DNA of 64,000 bases, taken from Polytrichum commune (taxonomy: Eukaryota > Streptophyta > Polytrichopsida > Polytrichales > Polytrichaceae). The notes beneath the pieces were generated by a model. The model was not told where the DNA came from, ran no database searches, and worked only from the letters and a program-made list of their open reading frames with translations. Both the position numbers and the translations under genes were made by a program. Below, one piece after another: positions 1-10,732 of the stretch. The DNA lies in NCBI GenBank assembly GCA_950295325.1, contig OX485805.1:6200501-6264500 (forward strand), written 5' to 3'. The first letter of the stretch is position 1; every line of letters starts with the position of its first letter.

Positions 1-1905
1 CAGCTGGCCCAATTAATGTCCCCGTCGGCTAGGATGAGTGCGTACTCTGGTATTAGGGCGCTCAACTCCCTCATTGCAGCAGTCTTCAGCTTGCGGTGTT
101 CGCACCATTCCTTGATGGAATACGTGCCGGGCTTGTGTCTTGGCCTCTTCAAAAATATCTTCGGGTATGGGATGGTTCTTCCCACTGTGTTCCCAAGAAG
201 ATGCACCGCGCACCTCTGCAACTCGGACTCTGTTAACCCTTGAAGGGACCTGAAGAACTCCCTTAATAGTGGAGGGGCCTCCCCGGTCTTCTCCGCGCTG
301 TACTTCTCCTCGGTGTCGGGGTTGACCAGATCGCCCGAGCTGTGCGCATCAAAAAATTGTGTCCACAACTCCCAAGTGTCCCTGTTGCAACAGATGAGGC
401 GGAGCTCACCCTTGAGCTCCAGGACAGACTTGGTTGTTGTAGACTTCATGTCGATGGAGGAGAACTTGTCCACCATCGCGTCGCAGAATGCCTGCAGCAA
501 GAAAGACATCAGTAACGCACAAAATACGAACGCACGTTCGTAAGTTTGAATGTCAAAGAACTTGAAATTTTGAATGTCAAAGATATTTACGAACATTCGT
601 TCATAAACTCACCTTCCATTGTAGAGACGGCGTCTTCGCGTTATCCCTTTCTTTAGGGGGGCACCCGTGGGCGACCCAGACGTCCCTTGCAGCCACTATG
701 TTGGCTGCCCACGACGCCTCGAAGGCCTTGATCTTGTTGCCGGAGTTGAGGAAGGTGGATATCTTCCGCAGCTTGTCCCAATCGTCCGACCACACCAAGA
801 ACGCCTTCCAGTAGCGCAAGTCCTCCTTCAGCTCATGCTGGAAGTTGTCATCCTTGAGAATTATCTGGGACGCCTCCAAGCTGTGTTGGCCGTCTATAAT
901 CCAGAACTCTCCATTCTGGATCCGTGGCCAGTCCTTCTCCGTCGGACGGGATGTTAGCCCTTTCGGCATGACGCAGACGGTCTGCCTGTCCCACTTGACG
1001 TTGTTCATTAGATTATTTATCTGCCACTTCACACCACCGCTTTCACGAGAGCAAACCATCCATTTGTTGGGGGACATCTCGCACTTGAAGCAGTCCATGT
1101 TGAATGTGAAGTGGCGTCCCATGGGCCAGCAATCATTCGAGTAGTTGTTGAAGTCTCGAAGGATCCTCATGGCCTTCACAGCGTCAGGGTTCTCACCCTT
1201 TTTCAAGGGGGTGGGCATTACGACAGGCGAGGTCACCTCTGCGGTCTTCGTTACTCCCGATTTCTCCATCTCCTCCCTTGTCCTCTTCGATGGCGTGGAG
1301 TGTCTACTGGGGCCCTCCGTCGCCCTGCTAGCGGAAGGCACAGGCCTGGGTGCACTTCTAGATCCTCCTGCCCCTGATGTGGATGGTTTCCTGGGGCTCT
1401 TCTTCTTGTTTGCCTCAGTGACCACACTGTTGTATTTGGAGATGTTCAATGCAAGGGCGGTCAATTTCCTTGCCGTCCAGTATGGGCTTAACGCATATTT
1501 GGAGAAGAGGCCGTCCAGGTCGAAGTGCTTGGCATCTTCCGCTACGTTATTGGTGACGTATTGGTAGGAGAAGGTATTTTTCTGAAAATGCAACAAGAGG
1601 TTGATATGATCCTTCTTGTTCTTCATGTCCAGAATTACATACTCCCCCTGGGCCTCTATGGACTCTATCTCCCACGTCTTCATTTGAACCCACTGTTCGG
1701 GCTGGTCCGGTCTTGTCTCCAGCTCGTAGGTGAAGCGCATGCAAAAGAGGCCGTCCCCGATCTTCTCTGGCAGTGCCGTCCACTCCCCCATGAAGTCTTC
1801 CTTGGGGACATAGTTATCGTTGCCGTTATCGTCTAACACCGACTCTGGGAGGCCATCGACCTTCACCGCGAACATCTCAATGGCGCTTATGCTTGATCTT
1901 GCCAT
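1..1905 (-). CDS. ParB/DGQHR-like nuclear protein, two exons, 3' end outside window
   Basis: Exon 1905-613 (431 codons) and exon 491-1 are joined by a 121-bp intron (492-612) with donor AAG|GTGAGT and acceptor TTGCTGCAG|GC. The second exon stays open for 163 codons in the correct phase and runs off the window. ATG 1905 lies directly after TTGCAG, so it may follow a 5' UTR intron or be internal to a longer protein. An upstream in-frame ATG at 1965 would translate through a palindromic repeat and was not preferred. Residues 1-175 are an unrecognised N-terminal domain. About 180-250 is a K/R/S/P-rich linker with KKKSPRKP and SKRTREE, possible nuclear localisation signals. About residue 335-342 reads IIDGQH followed by SLEAS, like the IIDGQHR of ParB/DndB-type DGQHR proteins, though R is replaced by S. 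Known relatives bind or cut DNA. The role here is inferred. Confidence 0.72.
492..612 (-). other. Phase-0 intron containing two palindromes
   Basis: The GTGAGT donor and TGCTGCAG acceptor are canonical. Both flanking exons remain open and in phase after removal. At 121 bp, over a third of the intron is made of two copies of the palindrome (523-544 and 586-607). Confidence 0.75.
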
Positions 1906-2516
1906 CTGCAACAGAATATAAACAATTAGTGACTTTACGAACGAACGTTCGTAAGTGACATGCATATCCCACAGACAACGCAGTGTTAATGCGTCTTTGC
2001 AATTGATGTAATTATATTTACGGACGTTCGTTCGTAAATGAGGGGTTGCAAGAACATATAATTTTTTAGTATTGAGTTTACGAACGAGCGTTCGTAAAAG
2101 ATATGAAGATCAAAGAGACTAGTCGTCATGATTGTGTTTGTAATATATTTGGTTATTTTTACGAACGATCGTTTGTAAAAGATATTGGTTTTATAGATTT
2201 GGATTCATTTACGAACGTGCGTTCGTAAATATGTCCATTTGGTCTATCTTTTCGGACATTTGGTTGATTTATCTTTCGTAAGTACATGTGATTTGTCTTA
2301 TTGGTGTTCGCAAAATTATATTTGTTCTTTAGATATTCATAGAGGTTCATATTAAAGTTAAGGTTCCTTCTGAGTGATATTTTGAGTATATTTACGAACG
2401 TGCGTTCGTAAATATAGATCATTTCAAAGAACGTGGAGTGCGTATTTACGAACGCACGTTCGTAAATGGAGGTTCGGTATGCAGTGTATGTCCATTTACG
2501 AACGAGCGTTCGTAAA
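523..2516. repeat. Palindrome cluster 1: 10 copies
   Basis: Each site has left arm TTTACGAACG, two variable bases, then the inverse complement arm. Copies lie at 523-544, 586-607, 1934-1955, 2017-2038, 2077-2098, 2158-2179, 2208-2229, 2391-2412, 2445-2466 and 2495-2516. Central pairs are CA, TT, AA, TT, AG, AT, TG, TG, CA and AG. No copy lies in the coding exon 613-1905. Two are in the intron and eight are upstream of the gene. Flanking sequence differs between copies, so the palindrome itself is the conserved unit. Confidence 0.95.
1906..2516 (-). promoter_or_regulatory. Palindrome-dense upstream region of the ParB-like gene
   Basis: The 611 bases upstream of ATG 1905 contain eight 22-bp palindromes, making up about 29 percent of the region. 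A pyrimidine-rich TATATTCTGTTGCAG just before the ATG looks like a splice acceptor. I cannot place a TATA box or start site. That the palindromes act as binding sites for one of the two flanking gene products is an inference from their position. Confidence 0.4.
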
Positions 2517-4801
2517 TGTGATGGTTTTGGGATCCCCTGTCCGTACATATATGTATTCGTATATATACGAATACATATACATATACATATGTATATGTAT
2601 ATAACTCACTTATTAGCTACTCTACTTGCAGCCGTGCCTGCAAAATTTTGGTCAGAATGATGCAAATCTTCAATCATAAAGCAATTGAGATGCAGAATGA
2701 GATGCAGAATGAAACATGAAGAAGAGAGTGATAATTCACATTGCATGTAACAAAAGAAATTGAATTCAAGAAGCAACATTTTCAGAATGTGAGAGGAGTT
2801 GGAAAGGATAACAAATTACATTGAAATGCTGCACACTTCAAACCCTGCTTCTTCTCTTTCTGAAAATCCCAGAAATCCTCACAACTGCACACTCAATTGC
2901 CTTTCAAATGCACACTCAGATAACTCTCTAATACAGACCTCAAGCCTTCACAGCTTATATACAAACCCTAGTATACTCCTATGTACACAAAACTCACAAC
3001 CTTGTAGCTCTCAAGCTTCTGAACTCTTAAGCAAACCCTTAACTCTCAAGCTTTCCTAAACTCTCAAGCTTCCCTAAACTCTCAAGCTTCAACTCTGAAG
3101 CTTCCTTAAACTCTGAAGCTTCTAAAGATCACCCTCAAGCTCTCAATCCGAAACTCTGAAGTTTTCCTACTCAAGCTCTCAAGCTTTTGAAACTCACAAA
3201 CTCTCACACTGAAAGCTTTCACAAACTCACAAGCTTTCACAATGAAAGCTTTCACAAACTCAAAAGCTTTCACACAAGCTCTCAATCTGAAATCTCTCAA
3301 AACTTGCAACAAAACTAATTTAAAACTTCAAGACTAAAAAAAGCAAGAGCTTCGCTCTCTAAGCGCTCCGCTCCTCCTCTCCTCGAAATGACAAATGAGG
3401 AGAAGAGGAAGGGGCGCGGGGAGGTAAGTGCGCCGCTAGGGTTTCCCAGCACCTGCCACGTGGCACAACTCCACTGGCTAGGGCTGGGAGGGAGATGGGA
3501 TGGGATGGTATGGGAGGTGATGGGAAGGGATGGGATGGGATGGGATGCGATGGGAGATGGGAGATGGTTGTATATTGGAACCCTTCATGTTATTCTCATG
3601 CTTTGACATATTTATATGTAATGGACGCGTTTAGGGCATTAACTTGAAAAGCTTAGTTCAAATACATGAATTTTACTCGTTTTATTTCCTTAGTACCTCT
3701 ACATTTGGATTCCTTGTAAACATATTTTAGGAAAATATGCTCAGTTAATTCGTAATAAACAATGCATGTCATTTCCTAGGTTGTCAATGTAGAATCCACC
3801 CCCAAAGATATGTATATGGTGTTTTATCTTACCAACCTTTCTTATATGTGGCCATGTTGTTTTCTGAGGGCAGGTCAAATTGGTCTACCAATGTTGGTTG
3901 GATGGAGAATGTTTAATTCCGTTCATAACAACTATAATAATTGATAATGATGCCAATTGTCATTTTCACATTCCAAATTAATAGATTTGAGATAAAACTT
4001 TGGTTTAGGTGATAAGTGAAATTTCAAATATTCCCACTTTCACCTTAATAGTTATGAGTGAAATTTCATCACACAATCCACGATCTTATTATAATAACAT
4101 GCATGTCTTAAGACTTCAATTTATATCAACACTTTAAGCTATGATGATGCACATCCTTCTCATAGGATGCAAAACATATATTAATTGTAAATACATACTA
4201 TTGTATGCACCATTCCAAATTAATAGTGCATTTCCCCAAACCCTAAAAGTCTATTTCCAATAGGACCTCAACTCATTTAATCATGTGTCAACTTAAACTA
4301 ACAATCGAACAATGCATTCAACTATAAATATCACTAATGATCTAATAAATATTTAACCAATGTGTATCCGTACCCTTATAACAAGTGGACGAAAATTCAA
4401 TTTCCAATAGGACGTCAAACACATAATAATTGTAACTATGATTCAACGTTACGGTAGCTAGTATGGTTTCAAGTCTCAATGATCATTACGCTATCATACT
4501 ATACAGCATTACAAATTGATTAATCCTTCCTACTCATGCCATTTTAATTCCTTATTTTCACACCTAGATACCATTTGAAAGAAGACCTAACTTACATATA
4601 TTATTAGGTATAATTAGTTCATAGTGTCCTCAATCTACCATAGTGCAAGCCATTATGGATTAACCCGATTTTTTAGTTGTATTCATGCACTTGGTGACCA
4701 TATTACGGTCATTTTTTGATGTGAAACATATGATACCTATAATTTTAGGGGCGTCCGCAACATGTTTCTTAGCCACTCTGACCTCATTGTGTGTGTGTGT
4801 A

Positions 4802-4842
<41 letters not shown>

Positions 4843-5367
4843 ATGACTTCGACATTCATAACTTTATTAGGCATCAATTGTCAATTAACTTGGACTTCAT
4901 ACCTTAGTCGCAAATCATTAAATATTCAATGTTAACCATCTCCATATTTAGACATTATGTGTATATATATATATATATGTATATACATATATTTCGATGA
5001 GACCTTGGTCACAACTAAGGTGTGCAACCGATTTATATATTTTCAATATGTTGGCGTGCATGCAAGGCATGTTCCATACATGACAGTGCTATTTATATAA
5101 TTCCGCATGGATGGAATGGGAGATTGTTAGGTCAAAGAAGGCGGCGGGAATCCGCTTTTTAAAGAGCATCCAAGGGATTTTGAACCAGCGGGGTAAAGTA
5201 CTTAAAGCTCTTCCCCCCACAACAAAGCTCTTTTCAGCGGCACATGCAAGTGTGCGCTCTACAGACCTCACCGAACGCGCTCAAGCCATTTGGTGTGCGC
5301 CAACCCTACACCACCCAGGTACAGTACAGGCTGTACCTACCGCATATACCGCCGTAAATACCGGAAC
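2517..5367. other. AT-rich insert-like stretch between palindrome clusters, no gene recognised
   Basis: It lacks palindromes although both flanks are dense in them, so it may be an insertion. It holds an AT-rich palindromic run (2545-2602), a degenerate CTCTCAAGCTTC-type repeat (about 3000-3300), a GGGAT-type run (about 3485-3565), a GT/TA microsatellite (about 4789-4841) and a shorter TA run (about 4962-4990). The short ORFs here are low-complexity or accidental. No terminal repeats were found. Confidence 0.5.
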
Positions 5368-6620
5368 TTTATGAACGCACGTTCGTAAAGATGAAGAGCT
5401 TCAGGTTTAGACAAACAATTCGGACCTGGACATGGCAAAGATTTACGAACGCGCGTTCGTAAATTCCACATGAAAGCATGTTCTGGATTGAGCTACTCAT
5501 ATGGATAGTCACATGCACGTAATCCATCTCAGTTATTTACGAATGTGCGTTCGTAAATATGCCTTCGAGGACCATGCAGACATATTTGACCCTTATCTAT
5601 TGGTACCTGATGGTCGGTAATTTACGAACGTGCGTTCGTAAATCCCACCTGAGAGCATGCTTTGGATTGAGCTACTCATGGATAGTCACATGCACATAAT
5701 CCATGGCAATTATTTACGAACGTGCGTTCGTAAATATGCCTTCGAGGATCATACATACATATTTGACCCGTATCTATTGGTACCTGATGGTCGGTAATTT
5801 TACGAATGTGCGTTCGTAAGTCCCACAAGAGATCATGTTTTGGATTGAGCTACTCATGGATAGTCACATGCACATCATCCATGGCATTTATTTACGAACG
5901 TGCGTTCGTAAATATGCCTTCGAGGTTCATACATACATATTTGACCCTTGTCTATTGGTACCTGATGGTCGGTAATTTACGAACGTGCGTTCGGAAATCC
6001 CACATGAGAGCATGTTCTGGATTGAGGTACTCATATGGTTAGTCACATGCACTTAATCCATGACAGTCATTTACGAACGTGCGTTCGTAAATATGCCTTT
6101 GAGGATCATACATACTTATTTGACCCGTATCTATTGGTACCTGATGGTCGGGAATTTACGAACATTCGTTCGTAAATACATGTCATTATTGTCTACGCAT
6201 CCAGCAACACATCTTCATTCATGCACATCAGTATGGCAGTAATTTACGAACACAGAATAACAAGAAAAATATGCTCATCGCTCGTCCGTGAAGGATGTGA
6301 ACACGGGGTCGCACCCATTTACGAACGTCCGTTCGTAAATGGGTAGGTACGCAAAAGTCAACATAATCAAATTCACAATATGGAGGTGCTCAGTGTTCAA
6401 AATATTGTTGGAGTTGATTCAGGCATCATCTGCAGATTTGCTAATTTTGTGCGTATGGACAAGTGTTCTCTTGTGATAGTATACCGCGCAGGTTCCTAAG
6501 TCAAGATGGTACTTTGACCTACAAAACCGATATTCCTCAGGGTGCTCTCATTTGAGGGATCTCGAAGGCCGCCGGATGTACATGGAGAAGTTACTGAGGT
6601 CATGAACGCGCGTTCGTAAA
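5368..6620. repeat. Palindrome cluster 2: 12 copies
   Basis: Full sites lie at 5368-5389, 5442-5463, 5536-5557, 5621-5642, 5713-5734, 5799-5820, 5891-5912, 5976-5997, 6070-6091, 6155-6176, 6318-6339 and 6599-6620. Central pairs are CA, CG, then TG seven times, TT, TC and CG. Half-sites occur at about 6243-6252 and 6788-6800. The outermost arms of 6599-6620 are degraded. The cluster ends about 320 bp before the start chosen for the DUF7869-type gene. Confidence 0.95.
5442..6176. repeat. Tandem array of about 178 bp, two palindromes per unit
   Basis: Palindrome starts are spaced 94, 85, 92, 86, 92, 85, 94 and 85 bp. Two spacers alternate. The longer contains ATTGAG..TACTCAT..TAGTCACATGCAC and the shorter contains TATGCCTT..GAGG..TTTGACCC and TGGTACCTGATGGTCGG. 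About four units are present. The array is therefore a satellite-like dimer whose two halves share only the palindrome. Confidence 0.9.
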
Positions 6621-6942
6621 TGCATGTGGCGTTCTCGGATTTCTGATTTCGTCGTCGGTTGTATGGGGACAGGCGCTGGTCCGAACAGCAGGGCCCTCCT
6701 GGACGACTAACGAGTGTTCTCCTCTTTGTCCATGTATTGTTTACATTAGTGAACAACCTAGATGTATGCTTAAAACGTTTTTTTGGTACGCGCGTTCGTC
6801 TTTGTGCGTGAGGTTCTCCAATGGTGCACCAAAATTTGTTTGTCAATTTTGGACCATTTATCTCCACATATATTCTATCCTCTCTTATATGCATTGCGGT
6901 GGTGGTTGGGTTGATCATTTCTTGGTGGTTGGTCTAGGCTGT

Positions 6943-9871
6943 ATGGCGTTGCATGTGGGTGATAGTTCATTGGAGTTGTCGACGTATGCATCGTCATCCG
7001 ATGCTGAATGTGAACTGTCTTCCCCGTCGGCAGATAGTAATGGTGTGCCAAATGTAAGGGGGGTGTTTGTGGATACATCCTCCCATGAATCTTTGGAAGT
7101 CCACGAACAATCTCTGCATTCCGGAGATGACCACGATGACATTCCGTTGTGTGCCGGTTTCGGGAGGGAGCAATGGGTTGGCCTTGATGTCGTTCTACTC
7201 AACGAGGTTGGTGTCCCGGTGGCAGATGGCATATGTAGAAACTCCAATCCCCGTGATTGTGTCGATGCCAACGCCCTAGGTCTCGATGATGTTGGCGTGT
7301 GCATCTTGAACTCTTTGCTTCCGGTAGAGGTCCTGGTGACATGGAGATTTTCCTTGCGTCGATGGCCGCTTCGTCAAGTTCTACATGAGGAAGTGAGTTT
7401 GTGGGATCATGAGCGGCGGCATAAGCAAACACAATTAGCTTTGTTGGCCACAACACGTCCTCGCAAAGGCCTCCGTAGATATGATTCAAACCGTGTGCCT
7501 CGCGGAGATAAGGAACGTCGACGGGATCGGCTTTTGGGGGACGAATCTATCCGTCTAGTGTCTGGCAAGGATTGTTGCGCGAGGAAATGTTGCCAATTTT
7601 TCCCGCGGGAGAAAATTAGATCTCTGCGTCAAGAGATGTGGCTTGCGGATTTTCGTATGAGGTCGGCTAAGAAACTCGAGGTCCACAGAAATTTGCACCT
7701 TGATACCCATGGGCATAAGGTGGTGACACTTGAGAATGTTGATGTGTGTTGTATAGCGTGGTATACCATCCACGCCGTCTCCAAGGCTGACTTTTATAGG
7801 TTTCAAAAGTATTCATCGTTGGGTCGCCGCTCTCGATTTCATGGCAACTCGGGCACAAAGAAACCTAGGGAGGCTACACTGCAAGCGTACGCGACACTAT
7901 CCACCATCATAGTGCCATTGGCCGATGCAATGCCCCACAAGACGAGGACATTGTCGTCAGGGGAGAAGGTTGTTCAAATGGTGTTGCCCACGGGCACAAA
8001 ATGGAAGAACATCTTAACGGACATCAATGAAGTGGGTCGCATAGCGGGATGTGGGCCCATTTCTTTGTCCAAGTTGAGTGTGATTAAAAACCAGCAGTTT
8101 GCGGAATACATTCTGAAAAGACCCGGGGACAAGTTCGCTAGATGTACGACGTGTGAAAAATACAAAGGTCTTCGAGACGCCCACCCCATAGGCACTGAAT
8201 CTCATTCCAGACACCAGAAAAAATATATTGAACATGTCAACAATCAAGAGGCACACCGTCAAGATTATTATAAGAATCGTGCTCTATCCATAATGAGGCC
8301 CAAAGAGGTTCTAACAGTCATCCATGATAAAATGGACCACGCCAAAACCGCATGCCCTTGTTATGCACGCAAAATAAAGGCCACGGATGGTCTCTTCAAG
8401 TTGCCCGTAGCTGTCACAGGTTTGTATGAAATCACAACTACGTGTTTAAAGTCTATCCAATTTTCTTGGGTGTGTTTGGCAAATGTCCAACTCCATACAT
8501 CCGTTTAGTGGTTATTTGATTATTTTGGTCACGCATCGTTTGTTTTTTCCAGGTATGATTGCCCATGGCCATGGGGACGTAAAGTATGCCCATTATGGTT
8601 TGGATTTTTACCCTGGGGATGCTAACCACACGGTGGGTTCATTTGCAAAACTGTTGCGCGATCTTGAGAAACCACCGGTACATTCTTCCCGTGCACTTTT
8701 TGATGGTTGTGGAACCACATCCCTTTATGAGGCAGTGCTTGCGGGGAAGGAGGTTTGTATGTCGTCATTGCCAAAACCACCCGGAGAGCCCATTTGTGCA
8801 AAACCATTGCCTCCAACTCTCCACGTTCAACTTGATAATTGTACGAAGGACAACAAATGTCGATACGTATTTTGTTTTTGGTCATTGCTCGTGGCGAAAG
8901 GAATCTTCAAGGAGGTGTTTGTGTCTTTCTTGATGGTGGGACATACACACAACGACATTGATGCATCATTCGGACGGTGGAGCATGAAGTTGCATGAAGA
9001 AGATTTTCCAACCATACCTCTTCTTATGAAATCGTATATGGATTTGGACCATATGCCAGTAATTCCGCACTTGATTGAGGATGTATCAGATTTCAAGGCC
9101 TTCATCAAGCCATACATGTTGAAGGGAGGGGACCATTTGGTGGGACATACCAAAGCACAGCAATTCCGATTTTATATGAGGGACGATGGTCTCCCGGCCA
9201 TGCAATTCAAGCTTTTGTGCACATCTCCTAATTGGGGCCCGGATGATGGTATACTCGTATGGCGTCAAGACAATGATGGGAAATGTTTGGTCCCGGATGG
9301 GGAACCAAAGCCTTGCAAACCCGAACCCATGAGGAATGGGCCGGAAATCATCAAAGGCATATCCGGATTCATTGAATATTGGAAAAAGTTGTGCGAGGAG
9401 GACATCACAAGACGTGTTAGAGATACCCATGAACCGTTGATCGCGTATTGGGATCGCATTCGCTCAGCCTTGATGACACTTGGTGGCGACACCCGTACGA
9501 CTTTGACACAAGGATTTTGGCCACAAAGTCGTTTGACGGTTGTCGAGTCCGATACTATGTTTTTCAGCAATGGAGACGTTCGTAAAGAGTTCGCAATGGA
9601 CGAGCATTACGTTGGCCCTGCCCGCAATCGACCGGCACCGTTGTTTCGTGTAGGTGTTGATTGCCATGAAGGGTATTTGGTCCTCGTACGAGCAGGGGAT
9701 GAGGAGCATCCCAAGCCAATTTGGTTGGTAAAAGCATTGTCTTCACCCAATTTTGTTCGAACTAGCCCCAACTTTCGTCAAATTGAGGTGGAATATTGCC
9801 GTCCAAGCACTAAAGACCACAACGTGCTCCGCACTTATTTAGGTTGGGACACCAAAAAGAATTTTAAGTGA
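6943..9871 (+). CDS. DUF7869-type putative transposase, two exons
   Basis: Exons 6943-8419 and 8553-9871 are joined by a 133-bp intron with donor CACAG|GTTTGT and acceptor TTTTTTCCAG. Splicing keeps the frame and gives 931 codons up to TGA 9869-9871. ATG 6943 has G at +4 and begins a plausible acidic N-terminus. The same frame opens earlier at 6766, but that stretch is not protein-like. A CC..CC cluster lies near residue 211 (KDCCARKCC) and CTTCEK near 400. HDKMDH lies near 461, LDNC..KDNK near 590 and GHTHNDIDASFGR near 622-634. This motif order matches plant and animal proteins annotated DUF7869, usually regarded as mobile-element proteins. The three Asp-containing blocks could be an RNase H-like metal site, which is inference. 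The gene is divergent from the ParB-like gene. Confidence 0.75.
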
Positions 9872-10072
9872 ACAGTGGACTCAGCGTACACACCGGTTTG
9901 GATAAACACGGATATTATACTTTGTGCTTGGAAGCCGCGCAAAGGTTCCAACACAGAAGCAATGACCATCCCCCAAAAACATATAGATTTTGCCAAAGAC
10001 AACTTGGCACGTATTGCAGCTGCGGAAAATGACGCCGAGAATGGATATGAAGCGGAAGATGGAGATGGGTAA
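9872..10072 (+). pseudogene. In-frame 3' continuation of the DUF7869-type gene after TGA
   Basis: Directly after the TGA the same frame stays open for 66 codons to TAA. It reads like the rest of the protein, with ILCAWKPRKGS, IDFAKDNLARIAAAEN and an acidic end. The most likely reading is that TGA 9869-9871 is a recent nonsense mutation that removed the natural C-terminus. Stop readthrough would be the alternative. No splice sites remove the stop. Confidence 0.6.
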
Positions 10073-10732
10073 ACATAACATAGGTGAAAGTTAACGGCGG
10101 GAAAAAACATTAGTGCTTAGTAGTCTTGGTTTTTAATAGACTTAGTAGACTTGTCACACTCAATTGTGGTATACGTTTGGGATGTGCCATCCAAAACCAT
10201 GAGAACCTTACTTATGGGATGCGCACCCCAAACTCTATAATGACATAAACCATTTGTTTTTTAGATTCGCTTGTTATTTTCCACATGGAGTTCACGTTTT
10301 TATTATAATTGCAATTTTCTATTTTTAGTATTAGGAATATTCTTTACGTGCGAATTTTAAAATTGTCATGTTCTTGATGTTCCCAACATTCCATATGCCC
10401 ACAATATTGGCATCCCAAACTATGGGCATATTTTATTTTGAGACTTTCAAAAGTCTCCGATTAACGAATATAGTGTTCATAACTAAAGGAGGGAAAATAA
10501 CCACCGTAATCCTTCTTGGCATGGGAAGGCTAACAATACTAAAGGAGGGAAGGTAACCACCATAATCCTTCTTGGCATAGGAAGGCTAATGGCGAACCTT
10601 CTTGGCATGGGAGGGCTAATGACAAATCTACTTGGCACGGGAAGACTAAGGGTGAGATGGCGAGCTAATATCCTAATTGGCAAGTTCTAGTCAACAAAGT
10701 GGTGACCTGGACAAAACCTAAACAATAGAGTG
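10073..10732. other. Downstream AT-rich spacer with a short degenerate repeat
   Basis: No gene was seen. From about 10484 to 10670, three to four degenerate copies of a GGAGGGAA..CTTCTTGGCATGGGAAGGCTAA unit occur. The right end of any element carrying the two left-arm genes should lie here or beyond, but I found no terminal inverted repeat. Confidence 0.5.

Noticed and set aside
1906-1965. N-terminal 20 codons of the 1965-601 open frame
   Set aside because: They translate directly through a palindromic repeat and a splice-acceptor-like tract, so ATG 1905 was preferred.
2159-2548. 129-codon minus-strand ORF rich in YERTFVN-like peptides
   Set aside because: Those peptides are just the palindrome read in frame.
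5806-6242. Two plus-strand ORFs with YERAFVN
   Set aside because: Same artefact of the palindrome array, and the tandem repeats keep the frame open.
523-6620. CRISPR-like array
   Set aside because: Repeats are palindromic with irregular or shared spacers, in plant-type DNA with introns and no cas genes.
6915-9746. Many minus-strand ORFs opposite the DUF7869-type gene
   Set aside because: Shadows of the coding strand without recognisable motifs.
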